Assembly (NCBI RefSeq): GCF_036894955.1
Contig: NZ_CP145905.1
Location: 1,867,501-1,931,500, forward strand
DNA length: 64,000 nt
Source of the DNA: Paenibacillus sp. KS-LC4
GTDB lineage: Bacteria > Bacillota > Bacilli > Paenibacillales > Paenibacillaceae
Direction of reading: 5' to 3'
Each line of letters begins with the position of its first letter. The stretch's first letter is position 1. A program made the translations under genes and the position numbers. Positions 27,179 through 34,745 of the stretch are shown here, in pieces. The notes below the pieces were generated by a model, which worked only from the letters and a program-made list of their open reading frames with translations, searched no databases and was not told the origin of the DNA.

Positions 27179-28465
27179 ATGAAACCAATTAAAGTAGGCT
27201 TGCTAGGGCTTGGAACAGTAGGAACAGGTGTCGTCCGCATCGTGGAAGGACATCAGGAGGATCTGCAAAGCCAGACCGGTTCTGCCATCGAAATTGCGAA
27301 GGTGCTCGTCAGCAACAAAAACAAAGCGCGCGATATTTCAATCGATCCATCCAAGCTGACAGAGGACCCGTGGGAAATTATCCATAATCCCGACATTGAT
27401 GTAATCGTCGAAGTCATGGGCGGTATTGAACAGACGAAGTCCTATATTATTGAAGCCTTATCGCGCGGCAAGCACGTCGTGACTGCCAATAAAGATTTGA
27501 TGGCGCTTCATGGCACGGAAATTATGGCAGTTGCTCAGGAGCATGGCTGCGATGTGCTTTATGAGGCGAGCGTAGCTGGCGGCATTCCGATTATCCGTAC
27601 TTTGATCGAAGGCTTCTCCTCCGACCGGATTACTAAAATTATGGGTATCGTGAACGGCACGACGAACTATATTTTGACGAAAATGAGCCAGGAAGGTGCT
27701 TCGTACTCCGATGTGCTTAAGGAAGCTCAAGCACTCGGCTATGCGGAGTCCGATCCGACCTCTGACGTTGAGGGACTGGATGCTGCGCGGAAAATGACGA
27801 TTTTGGCGACGCTTGGCTTCCGTGCCAAAGTGGCCTTGGATGATGTATCCGTTCAAGGAATTTCATCGGTCAGCCGTGAAGACATCCAATACGCGAAGCG
27901 TCTTGGGTATGAGCTTAAGCTGCTTGGCATCGCAGAGCGTCAAGATGATGAGTTCAGCATTAGCGTACAGCCAACGATGGTGAAGCAAACACATCCTATC
28001 GCGTCGGTAAATGGCGTATTTAACGCCGTATATGTACATGGCGAAGCAGTTGGAGAAACGATGTTTTACGGCCCGGGCGCTGGCGGCATGCCTACGGCTA
28101 CCTCGATTGTTGCCGATCTCGTGGCGGTTGTGAAGAACTTGAAGCTTGGCGTTAACGGCAAGCAAGGCGTTATGACATATAAGGAGAAGAAGCTCAAAAC
28201 CGATGAGCAAATTTCCTCAAAATATTTCCTGCTCCTCCATGTAGCGGATCGCGCAGGCGTGCTTGCCCGTATTACGCAAGTATTTGCGGACTTTGAGGTG
28301 AGCCTTGAATCGGTGCTGCAGCAGCCGAACCCCGTCAATCCTGAAGCGGAAATTATCGTCATTACGCATGATGCGAATAAAGCAGCGATACAGAAGGTGC
28401 TGCAAACCTTTGAAGAGCTGGATGTTATCCGCAAGGTGAAAAGCGTGTATCGCGTTGAAGGTTAG
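27179..28465 (+). CDS. hom: Homoserine dehydrogenase
   Basis: NAD(P)H-dependent reduction of aspartate semialdehyde to homoserine, the branch to threonine and methionine. Rossmann motif GLLGLGTVGTGV (7-18), catalytic domain with KMSQEGASYSDVLKEAQ and the conserved YAESDPTSDVEG, and a C-terminal ACT domain (about 350-425, LHVADRAGVLARITQVF) for threonine feedback. 428 aa is typical of the Bacillus form. Preceded by TGGAGGGAC. thrC, which usually lies between hom and thrB in Bacillus, is absent here. Confidence 0.97.
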   Translation: MKPIKVGLLGLGTVGTGVVRIVEGHQEDLQSQTGSAIEIAKVLVSNKNKARDISIDPSKLTEDPWEIIHNPDIDVIVEVMGGIEQTKSYIIEALSRGKHVVTANKDLMALHGTEIMAVAQEHGCDVLYEASVAGGIPIIRTLIEGFSSDRITKIMGIVNGTTNYILTKMSQEGASYSDVLKEAQALGYAESDPTSDVEGLDAARKMTILATLGFRAKVALDDVSVQGISSVSREDIQYAKRLGYELKLLGIAERQDDEFSISVQPTMVKQTHPIASVNGVFNAVYVHGEAVGETMFYGPGAGGMPTATSIVADLVAVVKNLKLGVNGKQGVMTYKEKKLKTDEQISSKYFLLLHVADRAGVLARITQVFADFEVSLESVLQQPNPVNPEAEIIVITHDANKAAIQKVLQTFEELDVIRKVKSVYRVEG

Positions 28466-28500
28466 GCCAACACTAGCAATCAAAGGAGCTTTATAACGTT

Positions 28501-29478
28501 ATGAATAACCGTCGTGTAATCGTAAAGGTGCCTGCGAGCACCGCTAATCTGGGTCCAGGCTTCGATACGCTGGGCATGGCGCTATCCCTTTATGCCTGGG
28601 TTGAAATGTCAGTTGCCGAGCGTACGGTGCTGCGTCTATACGGAGGCGAAATGGCAGGCATTCCTGAGGATAAGTCAAACTTGATCTATAAAGTGGCGCA
28701 GCTGGTATTCAAGGAAGCGGGTGTACAGGTACCAGAGCTTGACATTGCGATGTACAGCGATATTCCGCTTACACGCGGACTTGGCAGCAGTGCTTCGGCA
28801 ATTGTGGGTGCGCTGGTTGCCGCCAATGCGTTAATCGGCAGTCCGCTGTCTGATGAGAAGCTGTTTCAGATGGCGACAGCGCTGGAGGGTCACCCGGACA
28901 ATGTGGGCGCGTCGCTGTTTGGTGGCATTGTCGTGTCCGCTTGGGATGGAGAGCGAGCAGATTATGTCCGTCTGGCGCCGCATGAGAAGCTGGAGGCGCT
29001 CGTTGCAATTCCCGCATTCCAGCTGTCTACAGAGAAGGCGCGTCATGCGCTGCCGAAACAAATCAGCATGCAGGATGCGGTATTCAATGTGAGCCGCAGC
29101 TCGCTGCTCGTTGCGGCGCTTGCCAGCGGCGAGCTGGCACTCATCCGCCATGCGATGCGGGATCGCCTGCATCAGCCATACCGGGCAGCGCTTATTCCTG
29201 GCATGGCGGAAATTTTGGCCAAAGCGGCCGATTATGGCGCGCTGGGAGCAGCTTTAAGCGGCGCTGGCCCGACGCTGATTGCTTTTGTAGAGTCGGACAG
29301 CCCTCGCAAGCAGGAGCTTGAGCATTTTCTGCTCGGAACGCTGAAGCAGGAAGGCATTGAAGCGCAGACGCTATGGCTGAAGCCGTGTGCGGAAGGCCCG
29401 ATAATAACTATAGAGCAGGCAGAGGCTGGCATAGAATCGCTGGGCTTGCTTGAGCGGATTAGAGGAGAGGCCGTATGA
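28501..29478 (+). CDS. thrB: Homoserine kinase
   Basis: GHMP-family kinase making O-phosphohomoserine for threonine synthesis. N-terminal VPASTANLGPGFD (10-22), phosphate-binding RGLGSSASA (92-100), and the C-terminal GALGAALSGAGPT motif. 325 aa, slightly long. Lies 35 bp after hom and overlaps pheA by 4 bp, implying translational coupling between threonine and phenylalanine branch enzymes. Confidence 0.96.
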   Translation: MNNRRVIVKVPASTANLGPGFDTLGMALSLYAWVEMSVAERTVLRLYGGEMAGIPEDKSNLIYKVAQLVFKEAGVQVPELDIAMYSDIPLTRGLGSSASAIVGALVAANALIGSPLSDEKLFQMATALEGHPDNVGASLFGGIVVSAWDGERADYVRLAPHEKLEALVAIPAFQLSTEKARHALPKQISMQDAVFNVSRSSLLVAALASGELALIRHAMRDRLHQPYRAALIPGMAEILAKAADYGALGAALSGAGPTLIAFVESDSPRKQELEHFLLGTLKQEGIEAQTLWLKPCAEGPIITIEQAEAGIESLGLLERIRGEAV

Positions 29479-30362
29479 GTACAACTAAATCGGTTGCTTT
29501 ACTGCCAGCGGGCTCTGTATCAGACGAAGCAGCACGGCAATTGTTTGCTGGAGAAGAAGTAACGTGGAAGCATCATCGACTCATTGCTGATGTGTTTCTG
29601 TCGACGGTAAAAGGGGAAAGCGGTTATAGCATTATTCCGATTGAGAACACCATTGAAGGCTCGGTTAGTCTGCATATGGACTGGATGGTTCATGAGGTGG
29701 ACTTGCCGATTCAGGCCGAATGGGTGTATCCTTCCATTCAAAATTTAATCGGCAGGCGTTCAGAGCTGACGAATGAGGATGGCGCAGTAGATTATTCTCG
29801 TGTTAAAAAGGTGATCAGCCACCCGGTGGCAATGGCGCAGTGCTTGCAGTTTCTTAGAAGCGAAATTCCACATGCTGAGACCGAGCATGTCGGAAGCACA
29901 TCTGAAGCGGTGCGTATCGTACGGGACAATCCGGGAGCAGGCTGGCTGGCGATTGGGACTTCAAGAGCGGCAGTCAACAATGAGCTCGATATTTTACAAG
30001 CGAGCATTACCGACCACAGCAACAACTATACGCGATTTTTACTCGTGGGCGAGCAGCCTTATACGGCGCGGCAGTCGGATTTCAAGAAGACAAGTATTTT
30101 GGTGAATTTGCCCGATGACTATCCAGGTGCTTTGCATCAGGTGCTGTCAGCTTTCGCATGGCGCCGCATCAATCTGTCGCGTATTGAATCGCGTCCGACG
30201 AAGAAAAAGCTGGGTAATTCCTATTTTTATATCGACATTGAGATGTCGCTTGATACGGTGCTGCTGCCGGCAGCCATTTCTGAAATTGAAGCTATCGGTT
30301 GTCAGGTACGCGTGCTCGGCTGTTATCCAAGCTTTACATATGAGCAGCTTCAGCAGTCGTAA
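29475..30362 (+). CDS. pheA: Prephenate dehydratase
   Basis: Converts prephenate to phenylpyruvate for phenylalanine synthesis. PDT domain (1-190) with IPIENTIEGSV, the conserved TRFLLVG and the internal SHPVAMAQC segment; C-terminal ACT domain (about 198-280, LVNLPDDYPGALHQVLSAF) with the ESRPTKK phenylalanine-binding motif. The start is atypical: ALLPAGSVSDEAA replaces the common YLGPxGTFTExAA, so the substrate loop at the very N-terminus is diverged. 295 aa. Confidence 0.94.
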   Translation: MSTTKSVALLPAGSVSDEAARQLFAGEEVTWKHHRLIADVFLSTVKGESGYSIIPIENTIEGSVSLHMDWMVHEVDLPIQAEWVYPSIQNLIGRRSELTNEDGAVDYSRVKKVISHPVAMAQCLQFLRSEIPHAETEHVGSTSEAVRIVRDNPGAGWLAIGTSRAAVNNELDILQASITDHSNNYTRFLLVGEQPYTARQSDFKKTSILVNLPDDYPGALHQVLSAFAWRRINLSRIESRPTKKKLGNSYFYIDIEMSLDTVLLPAAISEIEAIGCQVRVLGCYPSFTYEQLQQS

Positions 30363-30474
30363 TGATAACAGCCCCAAGTAACAGATAGGGGAAAGCGGGG
30401 CAAGTTACCGCAGCATTTCTTAGCTGTAAGGATAGAGTAAATAGATAAATTAGGCTTAGGCAATTGATTTTTGC

Positions 30475-30528
30475 AAATAGCGAGACGCACGGCTTCTGGG
30501 AGGCTGGCTGCGGCTCGCTATTTTTTTT
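30475..30528 (+). terminator. Intrinsic terminator after pheA
   Basis: AATAGCGAG (30476-30484) / CTCGCTATT (30514-30522) with a 29-nt structured loop (GC-rich internal pairing) and eight T. Confidence 0.8.
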
Positions 30529-30540
30529 ACAAAGTTGGGG

Positions 30541-30567
30541 ACACCTGCCCATGTGCTGCATAGGATA
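30541..30567 (+). promoter_or_regulatory. Possible sigma-K-type promoter for the safA-like gene
   Basis: CATAGGATA (30559-30567) fits the CATAnnnTA -10 element of sigma-K, with ACAC at 30541-30544 in -35 position (14-bp spacing). Sits 80 bp before the gene. Motifs this short occur by chance; the spore-coat role of the gene raises the prior. Confidence 0.4.
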
Positions 30568-30646
30568 TAAAGATTGATAGCAAGCAAATTTGCACGGCAG
30601 TAGTTATGCTTGTTATTTAAAGAAGGTGACAGGAGGTTGTCGGGAA

Positions 30647-32539
30647 GTGAAAATTTATGTGGTGAAGAAAGGCGATTCCCTCTACTTAATCGGTCAGAAG
30701 CATCATGTTACGGTTGAGGAGATTTTGAAGCTTAATCCTTCCATTACGAATCCAGACGTCATTGAGGTGGGCATGAAAATTAAAATCCCATCCTCATCCC
30801 ATGGAACTGGTGGAATGGACATTATGCACCAATATGTGGTGAAGCAGGGGGATACGCTGTGGAAGCTGTCCAAGGCATGGGGAGTTCCGCTCGCCGATAT
30901 GATCAAGGCGAATCCTCAACTTAAAAATCCTAATGTGCTGATGACAGGCGAAATTGTCAATGTGCCTAAAGCGGGCCATATGACGACTACACCAACTACA
31001 GGCGCGGTGACTACAGGCTCTGGTACTACGGGAACAGGGACGACTGCAGCAGGAACCGGCGGTCATACAGGGCATCATGCGCTGCATCCGCTGTCGGTCA
31101 TGCAAGGGGTGCAGCAATGGGTTGGCGGCAAAAAACCGACAGGGCAAATACCTGGTAAAGCACCGACAGCGCCAGTAACCACAAAAACGCCAACTGCACC
31201 TATTGCGAAGACGCCAACTGCGCCAATAACGAAGACGCCTACCGCTCCGATTGTGACACCAGCCGCTCCGATTGTAACGCCTACAATACCGGAGGCAGCG
31301 CCAGCGCCACAGCCTAAACCGCTGCCAATTGAGAAGCCAGTGGAGAAAAAGACGTACCCGGTTTATTCTCATCATCAGCAAAGCGTGGACTTGTTTATGC
31401 AATATGGCACGCCTGCAGTAGAGGCCTCATCGACTTACCCGACCACGACGACTGTATCTCCTGCTGCAACTGCTCCCGCTTGGCCGCAATACGGCGGCTA
31501 CGGCATGCCTGCGATGGTATCACCTGCCCAAACAGGCGGTTACGGTCAATGGGAGCAGCCAACGATGGTTAGCCCTGCGAGCCAGGGAGGAGGCTATAAT
31601 CCATGTCCTCCAGGCATGTATCCGATAGGAGGTATCGGCGCCGGTGGCTACGGTTATGGCGGAATGGTATCGCCGGCAGAAACGCAGAGCTATGGTTATG
31701 GCGGGATGGTATCACCTGCGGAGACGCAAGGTTACGGCGGAATGGTGTCACCAGCAGAAACACAGGGCTACAGTTATAGTGGAGCCGTATCGCCAGCAAG
31801 CACGCAAGGTTATGGCGGAATGGTATCGCCAGCAGAAACGCAGGGCTACGGCTATGGTGGAGCCGTATCGCCAGCAAGCATGCAAGGCTACGGCGGAATG
31901 GTGTCGCCGACAGAAACGCAGGGCTACGGCTATGGTGGAGCCGTATCGCCAACAAGCACGCAAGGTTATGGCGGAATGGTATCGCCAGCAGAAACGCAGG
32001 GCTACGGCTATGGTGGAGCCGTATCGCCAACAAGCACGCAAGGTTATGGCGGAATGGTATCGCCAGCAGAAACGCAGGGCTACGGCTATGGTGGAGCCGT
32101 ATCACCAGCAAGCACGCAAGGCTACGGAGGAATGGTATCGCCGACAGAAATGCAGGGCTACGGTTATAGCGGAGCCGTATCGCCAGCAAGCACGCAAGGC
32201 TACGGAGGAATGGTGTCGCCGACAGAAACGCAGGGCTACGGCTATGGCGGAGCTGTATCGCCAATTGGCAATAACTGCAATGGCTACCCTGTTTCAGCGT
32301 TCCCGCCGTATGGATATTATCCTATGCAAACCGCTGGAGTTGAGACACAAAAGCCATGCAATTGCGGCTGCAAGGATAAGCGCGAAGAAGCTGAGGAAGT
32401 AAAAGAGGTAACGACAATCAATGTGAAAAACGGCAAAAACAATACGCAGCGCAAATCCAATAAAAAAGCGGTTATTCGCACCGTAGCTCCTCGCTCGAGA
32501 ACGAGCAAGCAAAACAGCAGCCCTTGGATTAGCCGTTAA
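30647..32539 (+). CDS. safA: SafA-like spore coat/cortex morphogenetic protein with two LysM domains and tandem repeats
   Basis: 630 residues. LysM1 (3-48, YVVKKGDSLYLIGQK) and LysM2 (62-108, YVVKQGDTLWKLSKA) bind peptidoglycan; SafA has LysM at its extreme N-terminus and no signal peptide, as seen here, and is made in the mother cell to join cortex and coat. Next come a Thr/Pro-rich region with KTPTAPI repeats (about 170-215) and a Tyr/Gly-rich region with six 26-residue repeats. The tail has CNCGCKDK and a Lys/Arg-rich end. Position after pheA matches safA in B. subtilis, though only the LysM end is clearly homologous. Start: GTG 30647 with AGGAGG (30631-30636); the upstream in-frame ATG lacks a site. 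Confidence 0.83.
   Translation: MKIYVVKKGDSLYLIGQKHHVTVEEILKLNPSITNPDVIEVGMKIKIPSSSHGTGGMDIMHQYVVKQGDTLWKLSKAWGVPLADMIKANPQLKNPNVLMTGEIVNVPKAGHMTTTPTTGAVTTGSGTTGTGTTAAGTGGHTGHHALHPLSVMQGVQQWVGGKKPTGQIPGKAPTAPVTTKTPTAPIAKTPTAPITKTPTAPIVTPAAPIVTPTIPEAAPAPQPKPLPIEKPVEKKTYPVYSHHQQSVDLFMQYGTPAVEASSTYPTTTTVSPAATAPAWPQYGGYGMPAMVSPAQTGGYGQWEQPTMVSPASQGGGYNPCPPGMYPIGGIGAGGYGYGGMVSPAETQSYGYGGMVSPAETQGYGGMVSPAETQGYSYSGAVSPASTQGYGGMVSPAETQGYGYGGAVSPASMQGYGGMVSPTETQGYGYGGAVSPTSTQGYGGMVSPAETQGYGYGGAVSPTSTQGYGGMVSPAETQGYGYGGAVSPASTQGYGGMVSPTEMQGYGYSGAVSPASTQGYGGMVSPTETQGYGYGGAVSPIGNNCNGYPVSAFPPYGYYPMQTAGVETQKPCNCGCKDKREEAEEVKEVTTINVKNGKNNTQRKSNKKAVIRTVAPRSRTSKQNSSPWISR
31769..32263 (+). repeat. 78-bp coding tandem repeat, six units plus a partial
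   Basis: Six in-frame 78-bp units (31769-32236) and a 27-bp partial, each encoding YGYGGAVSPASTQG followed by YGGMVSPAETQG with A/T, S/G and T/M substitutions. Looser half-units extend upstream to about 31650. Units 3 and 4 are identical in protein sequence, indicating recent duplication. Confidence 0.95.
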
Positions 32540-32605
32540 AAAACGTAGCGAGTGAGTTTCCTTGTTAAAGCTTTTAACGGCAGACAAATAATAAGACCAC
32601 TATCC

Positions 32606-32648
32606 AACAAGCTGTCTTCGGTAACGAGCCGAAGACAGCTTGTTTCAT
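32606..32648 (+). terminator. Terminator after the safA-like gene
   Basis: Perfect 16-bp stem AACAAGCTGTCTTCGG (32606-32621) / CCGAAGACAGCTTGTT (32629-32644), followed by a T-rich tract. Confidence 0.85.
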
Positions 32649-32839
32649 TTATTTGTTTCATTTATTTAATTCATTTATTTATTTAATACTGTTATTAATT
32701 CTGCTATATATAATCATGTTCATGAAGCAGATGCTATAATCAAGTCATTAGAAAGCTCGAACCAAGCAAATGGCGGCATTCTATTTGAACAACTGACAGA
32801 AGCTTCATAGACTTGGAGGTTAGCATGGTTGCAATGAAT
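32649..32839. other. AT-rich intergenic tract with possible gene remnant
   Basis: Begins with reiterated TCATTTATT-type sequence (32645-32690). A stretch near 32720-32808 translates without stop to an acidic peptide ending SNQANGGILFEQLTEAS, which looks protein-like but has no start; it may be the tail of a lost gene. Confidence 0.35.
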
Positions 32840-32881
32840 AATAGAAGCCATGCAGTCACCATAAACGGTATGGCTTCTATT
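32840..32881 (-). terminator. Probable terminator of the C39-like gene
   Basis: Perfect 12-bp inverted repeat AATAGAAGCCAT (32840-32851) / ATGGCTTCTATT (32870-32881), overlapping the stop codon region. T-run on the minus strand is short (TATTATT). Confidence 0.6.
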
Positions 32882-33920
32882 AACGCTCCTCCAACTGTTC
32901 TACAACCTCCCGCAGTAAAACCATTTCCGTCTCCTTTAATTTTTGCAATTGCTCCACTTGCTTGTACAAAGCCTCCGGGCTTCGAGTAAGCCAATATTTT
33001 AAAATGGAATTTCTTACAGCAAGCACATCCGCTTCCAGCTTTCTCCATCTGTTCAAAATTTGATTATCATCAAGCAAATGCTTGTTATTAATCATGTAGT
33101 CTAATCGCATAGTCATACATTTCTTGTGGTCATAAAGCAGGTGAAACGATCGAATATCAAATACAACCTCCTCTTGAGCCAAATATTTCAAATAATCGGA
33201 GGCTTTGTCGTATACATTAATGCCGAAGGTCAGCCCAGGTGTGCCTAAAGCTTCGTTGTAATATTCATCCGTATGCGCCCTGGATAAGAGATAGGCTTTC
33301 ATCGTATTTTTCACGTATTTTAGAGAAAAGGTATAGTTGTTATTTTCGAGAGGCTTCAATAAATAAAGATGCTGTTTAAAATCATGGGCTTCAATTTCCA
33401 ATAAATGAAACGCTCTGCTAAAAGCCTCGTAATCACAGGTGATATTCGTTGAATATTTGCCGTTGGCATTATTGTCGCAGAAATACAGCTTTTTATTGAC
33501 ATCATCATACCCATTTATCATGACTTCATGCGGGGATTTCAAAGAAAATTCATATTCTTTTATATAAAAACGTTCGATCATAACGATCACATAGTAGCCG
33601 CCGTCAATGGATGCTTTAATAAAATCAAACAGGTCATTATTCAAAATAGTCGAGCTTGTCCTGTCTATCGCTAACCGCTGAAATTCAATAAAAGGGCAGT
33701 CATAAAATTCAACCATTTTATCTCTATAATAACCATTATAAAAAAAGGTGTATAATTGGTTTGGATCGGGAATGTCGAATAAATTAATATAATTATTTAT
33801 AAACCACATTTTTTTTGAATCTACGCGAGATATAATCGAATAAAAATCACTGTAAAACCAATAGGAATCAATAATTTGCTTTACTTCGACTGGAAGGATT
33901 TTCACCGGCAATGTGATCAT
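32880..33920 (-). CDS. BtrH/C39-peptidase-fold-like protein, catalytic Cys apparently absent
   Basis: 346 residues, AT-rich, unlike its neighbours. The segment GYYVIVMIERFYI...SPHEVMINGYDDVNKKLYFCDN resembles the second half of C39/papain-like folds and of the BtrH N-terminal family found near peptide-antibiotic clusters: a hydrophobic strand, His followed by GYD, then an Asp/Asn on the next strand. The expected N-terminal catalytic Cys is not there; the first Cys is in FYDCPFIEF. So it is probably a non-proteolytic homologue, or a more distant family. The C-terminal ~120 residues are helical. No synthetase genes are adjacent. ATG 33920 abuts AAAGGA; TTG at codon 4 is a possible start. Confidence 0.65.
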   Translation of the reverse strand: MITLPVKILPVEVKQIIDSYWFYSDFYSIISRVDSKKMWFINNYINLFDIPDPNQLYTFFYNGYYRDKMVEFYDCPFIEFQRLAIDRTSSTILNNDLFDFIKASIDGGYYVIVMIERFYIKEYEFSLKSPHEVMINGYDDVNKKLYFCDNNANGKYSTNITCDYEAFSRAFHLLEIEAHDFKQHLYLLKPLENNNYTFSLKYVKNTMKAYLLSRAHTDEYYNEALGTPGLTFGINVYDKASDYLKYLAQEEVVFDIRSFHLLYDHKKCMTMRLDYMINNKHLLDDNQILNRWRKLEADVLAVRNSILKYWLTRSPEALYKQVEQLQKLKETEMVLLREVVEQLEER

Positions 33921-34105
33921 TCCTTTTCTATTTGATTGAGTATCTATTGAACTGACTTAATAAATAAGCTCATCATGTGTGAAGTGTTTTCAATATATCA
34001 TTACTGGAAAAGATATGAAAGTAATATATTGAGCATATTTTTTTGCTGGTTTAAGGCGCTGGGGCGTATACATGATGGTGGACAAAGCTTATGTAAATCA
34101 ATATG

Positions 34106-34134
34106 TTGACAGATCAGCGCTTCCTGCCTAAGAT
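34106..34134 (+). promoter_or_regulatory. Promoter of the cobalamin-riboswitch transcript
   Basis: Consensus TTGACA (34106-34111), 17-bp spacer, TAAGAT (34129-34134), about 55 nt before the riboswitch core. Confidence 0.7.
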
Positions 34135-34195
34135 AAATAGTGGATTACGGATAAGACAGGCTGATTCGCCTGCAAAACTTCATAATTGAATGAAA

Positions 34196-34446
34196 ATAGG
34201 TGCGGTACGACGGCAAGGACATTTACGCCTTCGTTCGCTTAAAAGGGAAGTTCGGTTAAAGGCCGACACGGACCCGCCACTGTATAGGGCAGCAGCTCAT
34301 CAACTCATCAACTCATTAAGCTGCGCTCCCCTCACAAATGAACCACTGGCTGAAAAGCTCCTTTTCGTCGCAGGATGAATCGCAGATGCTCACCTTAGCT
34401 GGGAAGGGAAGAGAGGGAGGCCCCAAGTCAGGAGACCTGCCTGTTT
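34196..34446 (+). promoter_or_regulatory. Cobalamin riboswitch aptamer
   Basis: Conserved B12-box elements occur in the right order: GGTTAAAGGCCG (34253-34264), CCCGCCACTGTA (34272-34283), CCACTGG (34341-34347), TGGGAAGG (34400-34407) and AAGTCAGGAGACCTGCC (34425-34441). A peripheral stem GCAGCT/AGCTGC (34290-34324) encloses a tandem ATCAACTC repeat. Downstream hairpin CACTGT-TTGACCT-ACGGTG (34453-34471) is a good candidate for P13, whose loop kisses L5 when adenosyl- or methylcobalamin is bound. Regulates the ABC importer that follows; B12 is expected to repress. Confidence 0.93.
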
Positions 34447-34490
34447 TAACATCACTGTTTGACCTACGGTGCTTAGGGAGGTGGTTGGTT

Positions 34491-34574
34491 ATGCCCATTT
34501 ATTGCAAAATGTCTAACGATTATTTGCTGCTCCAAGGCGAGCAGACGCAAATAAGGCTTAGTTATTTATCATAA
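34491..34574 (+). CDS. Possible 27-residue leader peptide inside the riboswitch expression platform
   Basis: ATG 34491 is preceded by AGGGAGGTGG (34475-34484) at 6-nt spacing, one of the better ribosome sites in the window. The ORF encodes MPIYCKMSNDYLLLQGEQTQ plus seven residues and stops at TAA 34572-34574, which overlaps the 5' arm of the intrinsic terminator (34573-34588). A ribosome finishing this ORF would cover that arm. The peptide matches no family I know. The frame is open further upstream into the aptamer, so chance cannot be excluded. Confidence 0.45.
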   Translation: MPIYCKMSNDYLLLQGEQTQIRLSYLS

Positions 34575-34620
34575 AAAGCATTTCTGACTGCTTTCTTAAG
34601 GGTCGGGAATGCTTTTTTTT
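34573..34620 (+). terminator. Intrinsic terminator of the riboswitch expression platform
   Basis: 16-bp stem AAAAAGCATTTCTGAC (34573-34588) / GTCGGGAATGCTTTTT (34602-34617, two G-T pairs) followed by T run. Lies between the aptamer and the transporter genes, so read-through is the probable control point. Confidence 0.85.
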
Positions 34621-34632
34621 GGAATATTTTAG

Positions 34633-34659
34633 GAAAGGATATGATTCTTCTATCCTTTC
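34633..34659 (+). other. Hairpin between terminator and importer operon
   Basis: GAAAGGATA (34633-34641) / TATCCTTTC (34651-34659), 9-bp perfect stem, no T run. Role unknown; may stabilise the read-through transcript. Confidence 0.5.
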
Positions 34660-34715
34660 TCTATATTTCTACGTGAACGTTAGCTTTGCCGCTACAGGAC
34701 GGCTTTCGGCCGATT
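34660..34715 (+). repeat. Possible diverged half-copy of the dispersed repeat
   Basis: CTATATTTCTACGTGAACG, a GCCGC stretch, then ACAGGACGGC and hairpin CGGC-TTTC-GGCCG resemble the second half of the copies at 7.5 and 48 kb in order and spacing, but with many changes. Confidence 0.35.
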
Positions 34716-34745
34716 ACGCTTACTTAAAGGGGAGACAAAAGAAAA

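Noticed and set aside
31769-32263. CRISPR-like array from regular 78-bp spacing
   Set aside because: The repeat is coding, in frame and contiguous, inside a LysM protein.
31569-32402. Long open frames on both strands in alternative phases of the safA-like repeat array
   Set aside because: Openness comes from the 78-bp tandem repeat, which is free of stops in several frames; products are low-complexity.
32720-32808. Protein-like stop-to-stop fragment ending ILFEQLTEAS
   Set aside because: Too short, no start codon and no family recognised; noted only as a possible gene remnant.
32825-32989. 54-codon + strand ORF with GGAGG site, antisense to the end of the C39-like gene
   Set aside because: Good ribosome site but the peptide is Pro-rich without similarity, crosses the opposite gene's terminator hairpin and coding end; most likely chance.
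34190-34378. ORFs across the cobalamin aptamer
   Set aside because: Explained by the riboswitch sequence; only the 34491 ORF has a convincing ribosome site.
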